Origin: Antrihabitans auranticaus
Lineage (GTDB): Bacteria; Actinomycetota; Actinomycetes; Mycobacteriales; Mycobacteriaceae
Length of the DNA stretch: 64,000 bases
NCBI RefSeq assembly: GCF_016481275.1
Contig: NZ_JAEMNW010000014.1
Span: 1-64,000, forward strand
Direction: 5' to 3'
Position 1 is the first letter of the stretch, and each line of letters begins with the position of its first letter. The position numbers were made by a program, and so were the translations under genes. Below are positions 27,627 to 36,302 of this stretch, piece by piece. The notes under the pieces are model-generated. The model had not been told where the DNA came from. It ran no database searches and worked only from the letters and a program-made list of their open reading frames with translations.

Positions 27627-29096
27627 TCATGCGCTCGCGGCAACCATGCGGTCACGTACTTCGCGACGCAGTGATTTGCCTACTGGGCTGGTGGGAATGG
27701 CGGGCCAGATCTCCAGTGCCCGAGGTCGTTTGAAGCCGGCGAGTCGATCGGCGCAGAAGCCGAGGATCTCTTCTGGTTCTGCCGCAAACCGTGTGACGAC
27801 GGCGGCCGCGACGCGTTCGCCCCACTTCTCGTCGGGAATGCCGACGACTGCAGCCTCGACCACCGCCGGGTGGCTGAGCAACGCATCTTCGACCTCACGC
27901 GGGTAGACGTTGAAACCACCGGAGATGATCACGTCGTGCCGCCGGTCGAGCAGGTGCAGGTAGCCGTCCGCATCCCAGTGGCCGATGTCGCCGGTGTGCA
28001 GCCAGCCGTCCGGTTCGATCGTCTCGGCGGTTGCCTCGGGGCGTCGCCAGTAGCGGTTCATGGTGTGCGGTCCGCGAGTGAGCACCTCGCCGACCTCTCC
28101 GTTGCTCAGCACGTTCCCCTCGGTGTCGCGGATCTGCACCTCGACGAAGGTGTAGGGCTTGCCGGCCGCGGTCAGCCGGTCCGGTGTGTGCTCCCACGGC
28201 TGCAGGCACGTAATCGCCAGCGGCGCTTCGGCTTGTCCGTAGAGCTGGGCGAAGACCGGTCCCAGCACGTCGATGCCACGCTGCAACACCGAGGTCGCGA
28301 TCGGCGCTCCGCCGTAGCAGAGCCGCTCGAGTGAAAGGTCTGCTGTCGCCGTCGCGGGTTCCTCGAGCAGCATCGCGATCATCGTGGGCACCATGAAAGT
28401 CGACGTCGCACGGTACTTCTCGGCCGCTGCCAAGAAGGCCTGCGGCGAGAACTTCTGCACGACGACGTTTGCAGCACCTTTCACGAGGTGCGGCAAGAAG
28501 AACGCACCGCTGCCGTGCGTGATCGGTGCGGCATGCAGCATCACCGAGTCCGGCCGGAGGTTCGGCAGGAGGTCGACCAAGAAGTTTGCGACTTCGGCCA
28601 GTTCGCTGCGAGTGGTGAGCACCACGGCCTTGGGTCGACCGGTCGTGCCGCCGGTGTAGGCGAGGCGGAACGGCGCGTCCTGGTCTCGCCGGATGTCGCA
28701 TACGTCCGCCGAGGCATCGGCGATCAGCCCCGGCAACTCGTCCGCACTGATCATTATTTCAACCTGCGCCGACGGTTCGCCGGCGTAAACCAGTGCCCGC
28801 GCCTGCGAGTCGTCGATCTTGTACGCGTGCTCGTGCGGGGTTTCGCGGACGTTCAGCGGAACCCGAACCAGCCCGGCCTTCGCCAGCGCGTAATAGACGA
28901 CGACTCCGTCGATGCCGTTCGGCATGAGCACGGCGACTCGGTCGCCCGGCTCGAGCCCGCGCGCGACGAGGGCGTTGCCGAGGCGGTCGGTCAGTTCGTC
29001 GAACTCGGCGAAGCTGACGACCCGGTCACCGTCGATCAGTGCAGGCGCCGAGCCGAACTGGCGTCCGGCCCGGCGGATCAGGTCAGCTATCTGCAC
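27627..29096 (-). CDS. Acyl-CoA ligase (AMP-forming, class I adenylate-forming enzyme)
   Basis: 489 residues from GTG 29096 (GAAGGG upstream), overlapping the previous gene by 14 bp. LAYTGGTTGRPKAVVLT is the P-loop (A3), YGQAEAP the A5 region, GWLHTGDIGHWDADGYL the A7 region, DRRHDVIISGGFNVYPREVE the A8 hinge, and PVGKSLRREV the catalytic Lys. It activates a carboxylic acid to its CoA thioester via acyl-AMP. In this operon the natural substrate would be the carboxylation product, made ready for the thiolase. Confidence 0.92.
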   Translation of the reverse strand: MQIADLIRRAGRQFGSAPALIDGDRVVSFAEFDELTDRLGNALVARGLEPGDRVAVLMPNGIDGVVVYYALAKAGLVRVPLNVRETPHEHAYKIDDSQARALVYAGEPSAQVEIMISADELPGLIADASADVCDIRRDQDAPFRLAYTGGTTGRPKAVVLTTRSELAEVANFLVDLLPNLRPDSVMLHAAPITHGSGAFFLPHLVKGAANVVVQKFSPQAFLAAAEKYRATSTFMVPTMIAMLLEEPATATADLSLERLCYGGAPIATSVLQRGIDVLGPVFAQLYGQAEAPLAITCLQPWEHTPDRLTAAGKPYTFVEVQIRDTEGNVLSNGEVGEVLTRGPHTMNRYWRRPEATAETIEPDGWLHTGDIGHWDADGYLHLLDRRHDVIISGGFNVYPREVEDALLSHPAVVEAAVVGIPDEKWGERVAAAVVTRFAAEPEEILGFCADRLAGFKRPRALEIWPAIPTSPVGKSLRREVRDRMVAASA

Positions 29097-30654
29097 CGCT
29101 CGACCCTTCGACAATTGCGCTGACGTCTGCACGCCGCAGTCCGGCGCCACGGCCTTCCAGGTTCCGCGACCCGCGCTGCGCGAGGCGGTACAGGTCGTCG
29201 GCGCGCTCGGAGCCGTAGTTCCACTTCACCCATTCCTCGTCGAGGTAGCGGTGGTCGCCACTCAACACGGCCGGCTTGAATCCCTGTGCCAGACGGTTGT
29301 ATTCGTCGATGTCGATCCGACCGGCACTCGTGGTCCACAGTCCGTTCTTTGCGGGCAAGCTGCTAGAACCGCTGAAGCGGTTGCCGACGGTCGGTGCGAA
29401 ATCGTCGTCGGTGAGCACCGAGTACGGGATTCCGGTCAGCATGTTCTGGTTCAGACCGGAGTAACGGGCCATCGTGTACTCGTTCGCCTTCTGATGCGGC
29501 AGACCGAGCAATCCGACCATCTCGCCGAGGTTGTCGCGGCCGTACTCGTCGTTCATCAACGGCTTGAAACGCTGCACACGCTCGTCGAGCTGGAACCAGT
29601 CGTCCTGCCGGTAGGTTCCCGCAAGATGCGCGAAATCCTTTGCCACAGAGGAGTACACCAGTGCGCCGGCGTCGATCATCTGCTCACGCGACCAGCTAGC
29701 GATGCGCTTCCAAAGGTCCGCGGTCGCCTCGTTGAGGATTTCGCGGTACTGCTCCATAGTCTCTGCGAGGTTCTCGGCGTTCTCCATGCCGACGGGAACG
29801 TAGCCGTCGGTCAGCGCGTCCGAGGTATACATGCCGACCGCGACGATGTTGCTCGCGTCGTAGCTCGGCTCGGCCTCGAAGGATGCCCAGTCGTCCATCA
29901 GGTGGAAGTTGGTGTCCTTGAAGACGATCGGGATCGTCAGATTGTTGAACGGCAGTTGCGTGGCGATGCCGTCGAGCCAGGGATAGTCACCTTCGGTCAA
30001 TTCGAAGAAGTCCCGGACCATCAACTGGCGATTGTCGCCGAAGTTGTACGGACCGCTGTTGTGCAGGCCGATCCGGCACTCGCAATGCGCCAAGAACGCG
30101 TACTGGCTCAGTTGCGCAACGAGTTTCGTGGCCGCAGTGTGGAGACGGTCGCCAGGGACGACGCCGTGGAGGTCTGCCTGGAACACTTGAAGGGTCCGCT
30201 CGGGCAGGAACTGGCTGCGGTCGCCGAATTCCTTGTTGGTGATGTGCCCGTCGTTGCGGTGGTAGGCGAGGTTGAAGCGGCGGGAGAAGTCGAGCACGTC
30301 GACAACGTCTTCGACGGCGTCGCCCGGACGCACGAGTCCCCAGTTCATCAGCATCTCGCGGCCGATGAGGTAAAACGCCGGCATGCCCCACGCGGCGTTG
30401 ACCGTGTCGACCTTGAGGCTGACCTCGCGGGCACGGTCACCGAGCTCCTCAGCCGATGTGGCAGCGTCGATTTCGCGCAGCAGCGTCGGCAACCGGTAGA
30501 ACGAGTTGAGGTAGCTCAGCAGCATGTAGGGGTTCATCGGGAACAACTTCGACTCCTGCACGGTGCGCGTGATGCACAGCCAGTAGGTGGTGTCGGAGAG
30601 ATTCCGCAGGTAGTTGTTGGTCTCCAGCAGGGACCGGTAGCTCAATTGCGCCAT
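29083..30654 (-). CDS. Uncharacterised 'body' protein, paralogue 1 of 3
   Basis: 523 residues, ATG at 30654. I recognise no named family. Blocks shared with the proteins at 33505-35109 and 35112-36302: LFPMNPYMLLSYL, TSAEELGDRA, YLIGREM, DFSRRFNLAYHRNDG, YAFLAHCECRIG followed by SGPY, and YPWLDGI. It is soluble with no signal peptide. This copy has a ~110-residue C-terminal extension lacking in the others (from about LNQNMLTGIPY). It lies 4 bp after a swivel-domain gene; in paralogue 2 the two parts are fused, so they should work together. Possibly the substrate-binding subunit of a phosphotransfer enzyme. Confidence 0.85.
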   Translation of the reverse strand: MAQLSYRSLLETNNYLRNLSDTTYWLCITRTVQESKLFPMNPYMLLSYLNSFYRLPTLLREIDAATSAEELGDRAREVSLKVDTVNAAWGMPAFYLIGREMLMNWGLVRPGDAVEDVVDVLDFSRRFNLAYHRNDGHITNKEFGDRSQFLPERTLQVFQADLHGVVPGDRLHTAATKLVAQLSQYAFLAHCECRIGLHNSGPYNFGDNRQLMVRDFFELTEGDYPWLDGIATQLPFNNLTIPIVFKDTNFHLMDDWASFEAEPSYDASNIVAVGMYTSDALTDGYVPVGMENAENLAETMEQYREILNEATADLWKRIASWSREQMIDAGALVYSSVAKDFAHLAGTYRQDDWFQLDERVQRFKPLMNDEYGRDNLGEMVGLLGLPHQKANEYTMARYSGLNQNMLTGIPYSVLTDDDFAPTVGNRFSGSSSLPAKNGLWTTSAGRIDIDEYNRLAQGFKPAVLSGDHRYLDEEWVKWNYGSERADDLYRLAQRGSRNLEGRGAGLRRADVSAIVEGSSGADS

Positions 30655-30658
30655 GATG

Positions 30659-31375
30659 TCAGCCCTCGTTTTCGATCAGCCAGATCCGGGCGTGCCCGGT
30701 GTTTCCCGTTTCGTATGCGTCGGCCGCCGGTGGCGCCGCGGTGACCTCGATTTCGACGATGTCGCCGTCTACGAGGTGGTCGATCTTGCAGTTCATCAGC
30801 GTGGGCACGTCGTACTCGCGAGCGAGGATGCCGAGGTGGCTGCGGACCGTGCCGCCGAGGCAGATGACGCCAGCGAAGTCCTCGATGATCGGTGCCGTCA
30901 GGGTGCCGCCGGAATCGTCGATCACCGCGATGGTGCCGGCCGGGATCCCCTCGGTCAGGTAGTCCATCACCTGCTCGACCTTCGAAATCAGGGCGACGGG
31001 ACCGGTCACGGACTGGGTCTTGCGAATGACGTTGTCACCGATGCCCACCTGCTTGCGGCCGTTGGTCGACGCCCCTTCCGCGAAGGCCGGCGCTTCACGC
31101 TCCGGACTCTTGTATTTGTCGGGTTCGGATTCGAGCGACGCCGTTGCCGAGTAGTCGAAGCGGTAGCCCGAATCGAGCACCTCCTTCTCGACTGCGAGTG
31201 CGTCGTCGACGGTGAACAGTTCTAGTTCGCGCTCGAAGACGACGTCCTTCCAGTTCGCGTCGAGAGCGGCGAAACGCTCGGCCGCCAACGCTCGAACCGC
31301 GCTGTTGAAGCGGCCTGGGAGCGGCAGCATTTCGGTAGATCCCCACTTCGGCCCGGTATGGGTGGAGCTGGTCAT
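30659..31375 (-). CDS. PEP-utilising-enzyme mobile (phosphohistidine swivel) domain protein
   Basis: 238 residues from ATG 31375 (GAGG five bases upstream; a GTG at 31381 is the other candidate). The first ~120 residues are unknown. Residues 125-215 form a swivel domain: AGTIAVIDDSGGTLTAPIIE, then CLGGTVRSHLGILAREYDVP with His180 in the place of the phosphorylated His of PPDK (TSHAA). First gene of the operon; the shared 26-bp block is about 105 bp upstream. It probably accepts phosphate and delivers it to the body protein encoded next. Confidence 0.83.
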   Translation of the reverse strand: MTSSTHTGPKWGSTEMLPLPGRFNSAVRALAAERFAALDANWKDVVFERELELFTVDDALAVEKEVLDSGYRFDYSATASLESEPDKYKSPEREAPAFAEGASTNGRKQVGIGDNVIRKTQSVTGPVALISKVEQVMDYLTEGIPAGTIAVIDDSGGTLTAPIIEDFAGVICLGGTVRSHLGILAREYDVPTLMNCKIDHLVDGDIVEIEVTAAPPAADAYETGNTGHARIWLIENEG

Positions 31376-31480
31376 ACTCACCTCGCTGTGTCGGGTCCGG
31401 ACCGGGGCCGACCTGCTTGGATTCGCCCTGTGCCGGGTGTGTTCTTTGGCTCTGTCACGAATCTATGTACGATCAGGAAT

Positions 31481-31506
31481 GTGACCCAGTCCACGTTGGT
31501 GGACAG
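31481..31506. promoter_or_regulatory. Shared 26-bp operator candidate, copy B
   Basis: This block matches 36754-36779 at 22 of 26 positions. It contains GTCCACGTTGGTGGAC (31489-31504), a perfect 6-4-6 inverted repeat of the size bound by LuxR-type dimers. It lies 106 bp upstream of the swivel gene start (31375, minus) and 13 bp before the LuxR start (31519, plus), so it could control both. On the minus strand a TACATA follows, a plausible -10. Confidence 0.72.
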
Positions 31507-31518
31507 TTCGGAAGTGTG

Positions 31519-32313
31519 ATGATCAGTCAGTCTCCGCAGCACCGCACTCGTTCTCCGCTGCGCGAATCACTACAGCGAAGCGACTACGAACGCGCCTTCG
31601 ATGTCCTGGAGCGCTGCGACAACGCCGCGTCCCTACCGGACTTCAAGGAATTGCTGATCGAGGCATTGGAAGACACGTTTGCGCTCAAGCACGTGTCGTT
31701 CTTTGCCGGCGCAACCTTCCACAACGTGTTCGGTGATTCGGCGCCGGTGACCGAAGGCAAGACGGCGCGGATGCTCCCGGAGTACCAGGAGCGGTGGGCA
31801 CGCTACGACGTCTTCGGCACGCCCGTCGCAATGCGCCAGCTCGTCGGAAGCGGGGTGTCGTCGCTCTCGGAGCTGGCGTCGTACGGTCCGCTGCCCGCAG
31901 CCGCCGACGCTTATGTGCGGCACTTTCTCGTGTCGACGTGGCAGATGGAGACAGCGGCGGCGATGCGGCTCGTGCTGCCAGGCGGACACACGGCGCTGGT
32001 GGGGATGTTCGACCCGGCGCCGGACAAGATCGGTGTGCACGAAGTTTCGACGTTGCGACTGCTCAGCAGGCAATTGTCGGCGACGTGCCGAGGACTTCCC
32101 GTTTCCCGCCCTGCGGCCACCTTGACCAAGCTGTCCGACCGGCAGCGCCAGGTCGTTCAGCTTGTTGCGGACGGGTTGTCGAACGCCGAGATCGGCGAGA
32201 CCCTGTCACTCGCCGAAGACAGCGTGAAGAAGTACGTCAGCCGGGTCCTTACGGCGACCGGCTGCCAATCCCGGATGGAGCTGGCGCTCCTCGCACGCTC
32301 GCAGCGGATATGA
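31519..32313 (+). CDS. LuxR-family transcriptional regulator
   Basis: About 264 residues from ATG 31519 (GTG 31516 possible; the frame is open from 31417). The N-terminal ~190 residues look like a GAF/autoinducer-type sensing domain (FKELLIEALEDTFALKHVSFF, then TAAAMRLVLPGGHTALVGMF). The C-terminal HTH is LuxR-type (LSDRQRQVVQLVADGLSNAE, then EDSVKKYVSRVLTATG). It sits between two minus-strand operons that share a promoter block and is their likely regulator. A hairpin terminator follows the stop. Confidence 0.9.
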   Translation: MISQSPQHRTRSPLRESLQRSDYERAFDVLERCDNAASLPDFKELLIEALEDTFALKHVSFFAGATFHNVFGDSAPVTEGKTARMLPEYQERWARYDVFGTPVAMRQLVGSGVSSLSELASYGPLPAAADAYVRHFLVSTWQMETAAAMRLVLPGGHTALVGMFDPAPDKIGVHEVSTLRLLSRQLSATCRGLPVSRPAATLTKLSDRQRQVVQLVADGLSNAEIGETLSLAEDSVKKYVSRVLTATGCQSRMELALLARSQRI

Positions 32314-32315
32314 CG

Positions 32316-32346
32316 AAGGGCCGCGGACGGTTCGTCCGCGGCCCTT
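32316..32346. terminator. Bidirectional hairpin terminator
   Basis: AAGGGCCGCGGAC (32316-32328) and GTCCGCGGCCCTT (32334-32346) pair perfectly over 13 bp with a 5-base loop, between the convergent LuxR gene and operon A. A's precede and T's follow, so it can serve both strands. Confidence 0.85.
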
Positions 32347-32355
32347 GTCAATCTT

Positions 32356-33501
32356 CTAGAGGAACGATGTCTCCCTGGTCAATCCATACCGGGGGTGGTC
32401 GCCGATAACCATCGACTCGAAAATGCCGTAGCCGACGGCGTCACCCTCGCGACAGCGGATCACGCAGTCGCGAAGCTGGTGCACTTCCCGGGCTGTATCC
32501 GGTTGCGAGACATCGGCGTAACGCTCACCGTCGAGGTGTGACGGTCCGTGCCATTGGCCGTGCCGGTGTCCCTTGAAGCCGAAGTACAGACCGGTCCCGA
32601 GGTGGAAGCCGGTGTCACTCGCGGCTTCGATCTCGATGGTGCGGGTCTCGCCCCAACCGGCGTCGAAGGTCAGCTTGCCGCCGAGCAGTCGCCGGTTGAC
32701 GGGGTCGTACTTGAGTTCGTCGCGTAAACCCAGCAGCGGTCGCTGTGTGCCATCCGGCAGATTCTCGAAGCCGGAGAAGTAGGTCACTGCGCCGTCGACG
32801 GACTGCAGGTAGTGATGGATCTCGTAGCTCGATCCGTCCGGGCGCTGCAACCACATTGGGCTCCACGTGAGGATGAAGTCGCCGTTGAGTCGCTGTGGTT
32901 TGAAGATGTCCGGCGCGGGTTCGCCGACGTCCATCCGCACTCCCCACGAGTGATCACGGAAGCCGAACCACTCTTCGTCGCGTACCTCGATCCGTTCGCC
33001 GTCGATCCAGACCTCACCGCTGATGGTCGACGCCTGGTGGTAGCGCAGCAAGTCGGACTGGATGCGGAAGCCTTGCGGTTCGCGCTGCGAGTCCTTCTGC
33101 TCCAGGAATGGAGGCAGTACACCGGTGACGGTGAGGTCGAAGCTGATCGGCTGAATGTCGTTTTCTGCCAGCGTGAATCGTATCTTCTTGAGCGGCTCGA
33201 TGACCTCGTAGTCGAGTGGTCCGACACCGACTCGGTAGGGGTCCAGATCGAGCTGACGGCTGGCACGGACCGTAATTTGTTCGGTCCCACGGGAAACGCC
33301 GGCAAACATGTCAATGACGTTGCGGTTGTGGTACTTACCGATGCCGACATCGATTTGGAGTGAGCCGTCACGGGCGAACAATGAGCCCCACAACTTCTCG
33401 GTCCACGACGTATCCGCCTGGCTGATCGTCGCGAACGTTTCGGGTGTCTGGTGGCACAGGAGTTCGTCGGCGGGGACGAGTTTCTGCATGGCTTGGCGCA
33501 T
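32356..33501 (-). CDS. Uncharacterised CrtC/DUF7064-like beta-barrel protein
   Basis: 381 residues, ATG at 33501. WFGFRDHSWGVRMDVG resembles the R-H-W-G motif of the hydroxyneurosporene-synthase (CrtC)-like and DUF7064/7065 proteins, which have a two-lipocalin-type fold. The sequence is beta-rich with many Trp/Tyr. CrtC hydrates isoprenoid double bonds; these relatives are uncharacterised. It is last in operon A, 3 bp after the swivel-body fusion gene, and may process or bind the substrate of the phosphotransfer system. DUF naming is from memory. Confidence 0.7.
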   Translation of the reverse strand: MRQAMQKLVPADELLCHQTPETFATISQADTSWTEKLWGSLFARDGSLQIDVGIGKYHNRNVIDMFAGVSRGTEQITVRASRQLDLDPYRVGVGPLDYEVIEPLKKIRFTLAENDIQPISFDLTVTGVLPPFLEQKDSQREPQGFRIQSDLLRYHQASTISGEVWIDGERIEVRDEEWFGFRDHSWGVRMDVGEPAPDIFKPQRLNGDFILTWSPMWLQRPDGSSYEIHHYLQSVDGAVTYFSGFENLPDGTQRPLLGLRDELKYDPVNRRLLGGKLTFDAGWGETRTIEIEAASDTGFHLGTGLYFGFKGHRHGQWHGPSHLDGERYADVSQPDTAREVHQLRDCVIRCREGDAVGYGIFESMVIGDHPRYGLTRETSFL

Positions 33502-33504
33502 GGT

Positions 33505-35109
33505 CTAGGCCTCTCTGATCGGCGAGAACGAGCCGGGCATGTCGTTGGCCACCAACGCGGTTCCGAAGATGGCGGCGGCTTTGTCGTCGTCGTCGAAAGG
33601 CTCCGGGTAGAGCGCGAGCGTCTTCGGCGACATCGACCAGTCGATCTGGTCGGTGACGCCGGCGAGTGCGGCGAACGGCCGTAAACCCGAGGTGTACATG
33701 GTGGTTGCGGCGAAGATGCGTTCACGCCGGTCCATGGCTGCGAAGCGCTGGTACAGCGTCATGTGGCATTTGCTGAGTTCGGCAGCAATCGTGGGCCACT
33801 GCTCCGGCGACAGCAGTGCGCGGGTGCCGTCGGCCATGTAGCCGTAGACGGCGACTTCGTCGACTGCTGACAGCAACGGACCGGGTTCGGTGAATGTCGT
33901 TCCCCAGTCGTTGATTTCGAACTCAGCGAACTTCGTGCGGTCGTACGTGAGGGCCATCGTGAAGCCGGTGTAGGGCGGTTCGAGGTCGGTGGCCCAGGGG
34001 TACGCCCACGAGCTCGGTCCGAGCGACAGGTAGTCGCGCACAATCGTTTCGCGGTTGCCTTCTCGCGGATAGGGTCCGGAATCGCAGGTGCCGACGCGCG
34101 AGTCGCAGAAGTAGAGGAACGAGTAGCCAGAGATTGTGGCGTTGAGTCGTTTGAGTTGTTTGCGGGCGTCGGCGTCGAGCGAGACTGCCCCACTGTTCAA
34201 TTCGTCGACAACGGGCTGCGGGAGATAGCGGTCGGTGAACCCGGCGTCCTTGTAGTCCAGTGTGCCGTCGCCGCGGTGTGCGAGGGTCAGGCGGCGCCAG
34301 AAGTCGACGACGGTGCGGATGTCGTCCTTGTGCTCGCCGGTGCTGATCTTCTCCATGTGAATGGAACACTCACGGCCGCAGAGGAAGTGGTAACCGATCA
34401 TCCAGATCCACAGTGGGCTGATGCGGTTCGGGCCTTCGCGCAGTTGGCGGCCCAGTTCCTCGGCCGATGTTGCCGAGTCGATGATCGCGACCCGCTTCGC
34501 GTAGCTGTGGAAGTCTTCGATGACGCTGAGCGACATGTACGGCAGCATCGGGAAGAGCTCGGAGGTGAAACCGGATCGCCGCGTCATCTCGGGCTTGAAC
34601 GCACGACCCATGTGCTGGACGAGGTCGTCCAGTTTCTCGTCGGTGAGCTTCTCCGCAACGAGCTGGTCGAGCCCAGCGGGTGTGACGTCGACGTCGAAGT
34701 CCTTGACAGCGATCTCGTCTCCGACGCGGCGGATGTAGTCCCACCAGCCGTCGCTGACGTCCGTCGAGGGTGCCTTCAGCACGGCGGTGCCGTCCTCGAT
34801 GGCGAGTTCGATCTGTGCGCCGTCAGCGACGTCTTCGACCAATTCAGCGCCGACAATGCACGGAACCTCGAATTCACGGGAGACGATCGCAAGGTGTGAC
34901 CGCAAAGTGCCGTCGAGGCAGACGATTCCGCCGAGCCTGCCCAGGATCGGTGACAGGAACGTGGTCCCGCCCGACGCGACGAGTGCGATGGTGGATTCGA
35001 GGTCGCTGTCGATCGATTCGATGACGTCGACGGGTGAGCGGAATCGTCGAACGGTTCCAGTCACCGGCTCGAAAGTATATGAGGGAACGCCTTTTCCGAG
35101 AACGCTCAT
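33505..35109 (-). CDS. Swivel-body fusion protein, paralogue 2 of 3
   Basis: 534 residues from ATG 35109. Residues 1-110 are a PEP-mobile domain (STIALVASGGTTFLSPIL, LDGTLRSHLAIVSREFEVPC; His72). From about residue 120 it aligns with the body proteins: ELFPMLPYMSLSVIED, TSAEELGRQLREG, HFLCGREC, DFWRRLTLAHRGDGTLD, YSFLYFCDSRVG followed by SGPY, and YPWATDL. The fusion indicates that swivel and body domains cooperate. It lies 2 bp from the upstream paralogue gene. Proposed role: accepts phosphate on His72 and delivers it to a substrate held by the body domain. Confidence 0.85.
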   Translation of the reverse strand: MSVLGKGVPSYTFEPVTGTVRRFRSPVDVIESIDSDLESTIALVASGGTTFLSPILGRLGGIVCLDGTLRSHLAIVSREFEVPCIVGAELVEDVADGAQIELAIEDGTAVLKAPSTDVSDGWWDYIRRVGDEIAVKDFDVDVTPAGLDQLVAEKLTDEKLDDLVQHMGRAFKPEMTRRSGFTSELFPMLPYMSLSVIEDFHSYAKRVAIIDSATSAEELGRQLREGPNRISPLWIWMIGYHFLCGRECSIHMEKISTGEHKDDIRTVVDFWRRLTLAHRGDGTLDYKDAGFTDRYLPQPVVDELNSGAVSLDADARKQLKRLNATISGYSFLYFCDSRVGTCDSGPYPREGNRETIVRDYLSLGPSSWAYPWATDLEPPYTGFTMALTYDRTKFAEFEINDWGTTFTEPGPLLSAVDEVAVYGYMADGTRALLSPEQWPTIAAELSKCHMTLYQRFAAMDRRERIFAATTMYTSGLRPFAALAGVTDQIDWSMSPKTLALYPEPFDDDDKAAAIFGTALVANDMPGSFSPIREA

Positions 35110-35111
35110 GA

Positions 35112-36302
35112 CTATCCTCCCAGCGGACGGAAGCAGCCGTCACGGTCTTGCGGTACGAACACTCCGCCGATGAGCTGGAGTGCGAGATTGGGGTCGCTGA
35201 ACTTTTCGAAGGACTGGGCGATGCGGGGTGTGATTGTCCAGTCGATCTCGTCGTAGCAGCCGGCGAGACGAGCCCAGGCCTTCAACTTCCACGCGTACAT
35301 TTCGGTCGCGTAGAGGTTGCGCTCTTCGGGGTCGGTCTCGGCAAGGCGCTGGTACAGGGCGCGGTGAGCCTTGCGGATTGCCTGGGTGGCTTCGTTGACT
35401 TCTTCGGTGCCGAGGGGGCGCAGTGTGCCCCCGTCGGTGCAGAAGACGCGGGTCTCGAGGATGTCGGCCTGATAGTCGGTGGGTGTGAACCAGGCTGTGC
35501 CCCAGACGTTGTTGTCCATCTTGATGTTGCCGGGCAGGCGGTGTGCGATGACGAAGTGGTGGTACGGCAGGGTTTCGCGGATGCCGTCGACCCACGGGAA
35601 GTCGCCGTCGCCGTCGGTGCAGGTCTCGCGCAGGGCGAGGAAGGTGCCGTCTTCGAGCAGGTAGGGGCCGGTGTCGCAGACGGCAGTCCGGGCGTCGCAG
35701 TTCTCGAGGAAGGCGTAGCCCGTCAGTCGGGCGCCGAACTTGCGGATCCCGGTTTTGACCGTGTCGTCGGCTTTGACAAGGTTGGCGCGGATCTCGTCGA
35801 GCAGCGCGGCGTCGGCGACGTGGGAGCTGTTGCGCGGTTCGGCGTCCATGTTGAACAGCACGCCGTCGGTACGCATGGCGATGGTTGCTTCGCGCCAGAA
35901 TTTGAGGACTTCGAGCTGGTCCTCGAGTCCGTCGGTGAGGCTGTTCTCGTCGAGATCGACGAAAAGCTCACGGCCGGTGAGGTAGTGGAGCGGCATTGCC
36001 GCGAGGTTGATGAAGCTGCGCTTGTTGCCGATCGGCAGGGCTTTCGCCACGAGTTCGGCGGCTGTGGCGTGCTTCTTGATCGTGCGGATGCGCTCGGGGA
36101 CGCGGAGGTAGTCCTCCATCATCGACATCAGAATGTAGGTGTTCATGCCGAACAGCTCGGACTCGAACACCGTTCGGGCCGAGAGCTCCGACTTGTAGGC
36201 GGCGCCGGCCTTGTGCACGAGCCAGTTCCACTCGTCGAGCGTGGGCTCGTAATACGGTTCGGTGTAGAGGGTTTCGACGTTGGTGCTCAGTTGTGCTGTC
36301 AT
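35112..36302 (-). CDS. Uncharacterised 'body' protein, paralogue 3 of 3
   Basis: 396 residues; ATG 36302 overlaps the stop of the preceding swivel gene (ATGA). The frame is open to 36461, but that stretch is antisense-like. Conserved blocks: ELFGMNTYILMSMMEDYLRV, ATAAELVAKALPIG, HYLTGRELFVDL, KFWREATIAMRTDG, YAFLENCDARTAVCDTGPYL and FPWVDGI. Five of these match both other paralogues. It is soluble; the family is unnamed to me. The overlap with a separate swivel-domain gene mirrors the fusion seen in paralogue 2. Confidence 0.85.
   Translation of the reverse strand: MTAQLSTNVETLYTEPYYEPTLDEWNWLVHKAGAAYKSELSARTVFESELFGMNTYILMSMMEDYLRVPERIRTIKKHATAAELVAKALPIGNKRSFINLAAMPLHYLTGRELFVDLDENSLTDGLEDQLEVLKFWREATIAMRTDGVLFNMDAEPRNSSHVADAALLDEIRANLVKADDTVKTGIRKFGARLTGYAFLENCDARTAVCDTGPYLLEDGTFLALRETCTDGDGDFPWVDGIRETLPYHHFVIAHRLPGNIKMDNNVWGTAWFTPTDYQADILETRVFCTDGGTLRPLGTEEVNEATQAIRKAHRALYQRLAETDPEERNLYATEMYAWKLKAWARLAGCYDEIDWTITPRIAQSFEKFSDPNLALQLIGGVFVPQDRDGCFRPLGG

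Noticed and set aside
24762-29096. Classical acetyl/propionyl-CoA carboxylase operon
   Set aside because: The transferase is PycB/OadA-type rather than AccD/PccB-type, and the genes are coupled to a phosphotransferase and a ligase.
28912-30744. 610-residue plus-strand frame
   Set aside because: Antisense to the ligase and body genes, which have recognised motifs or paralogues and coupled starts.
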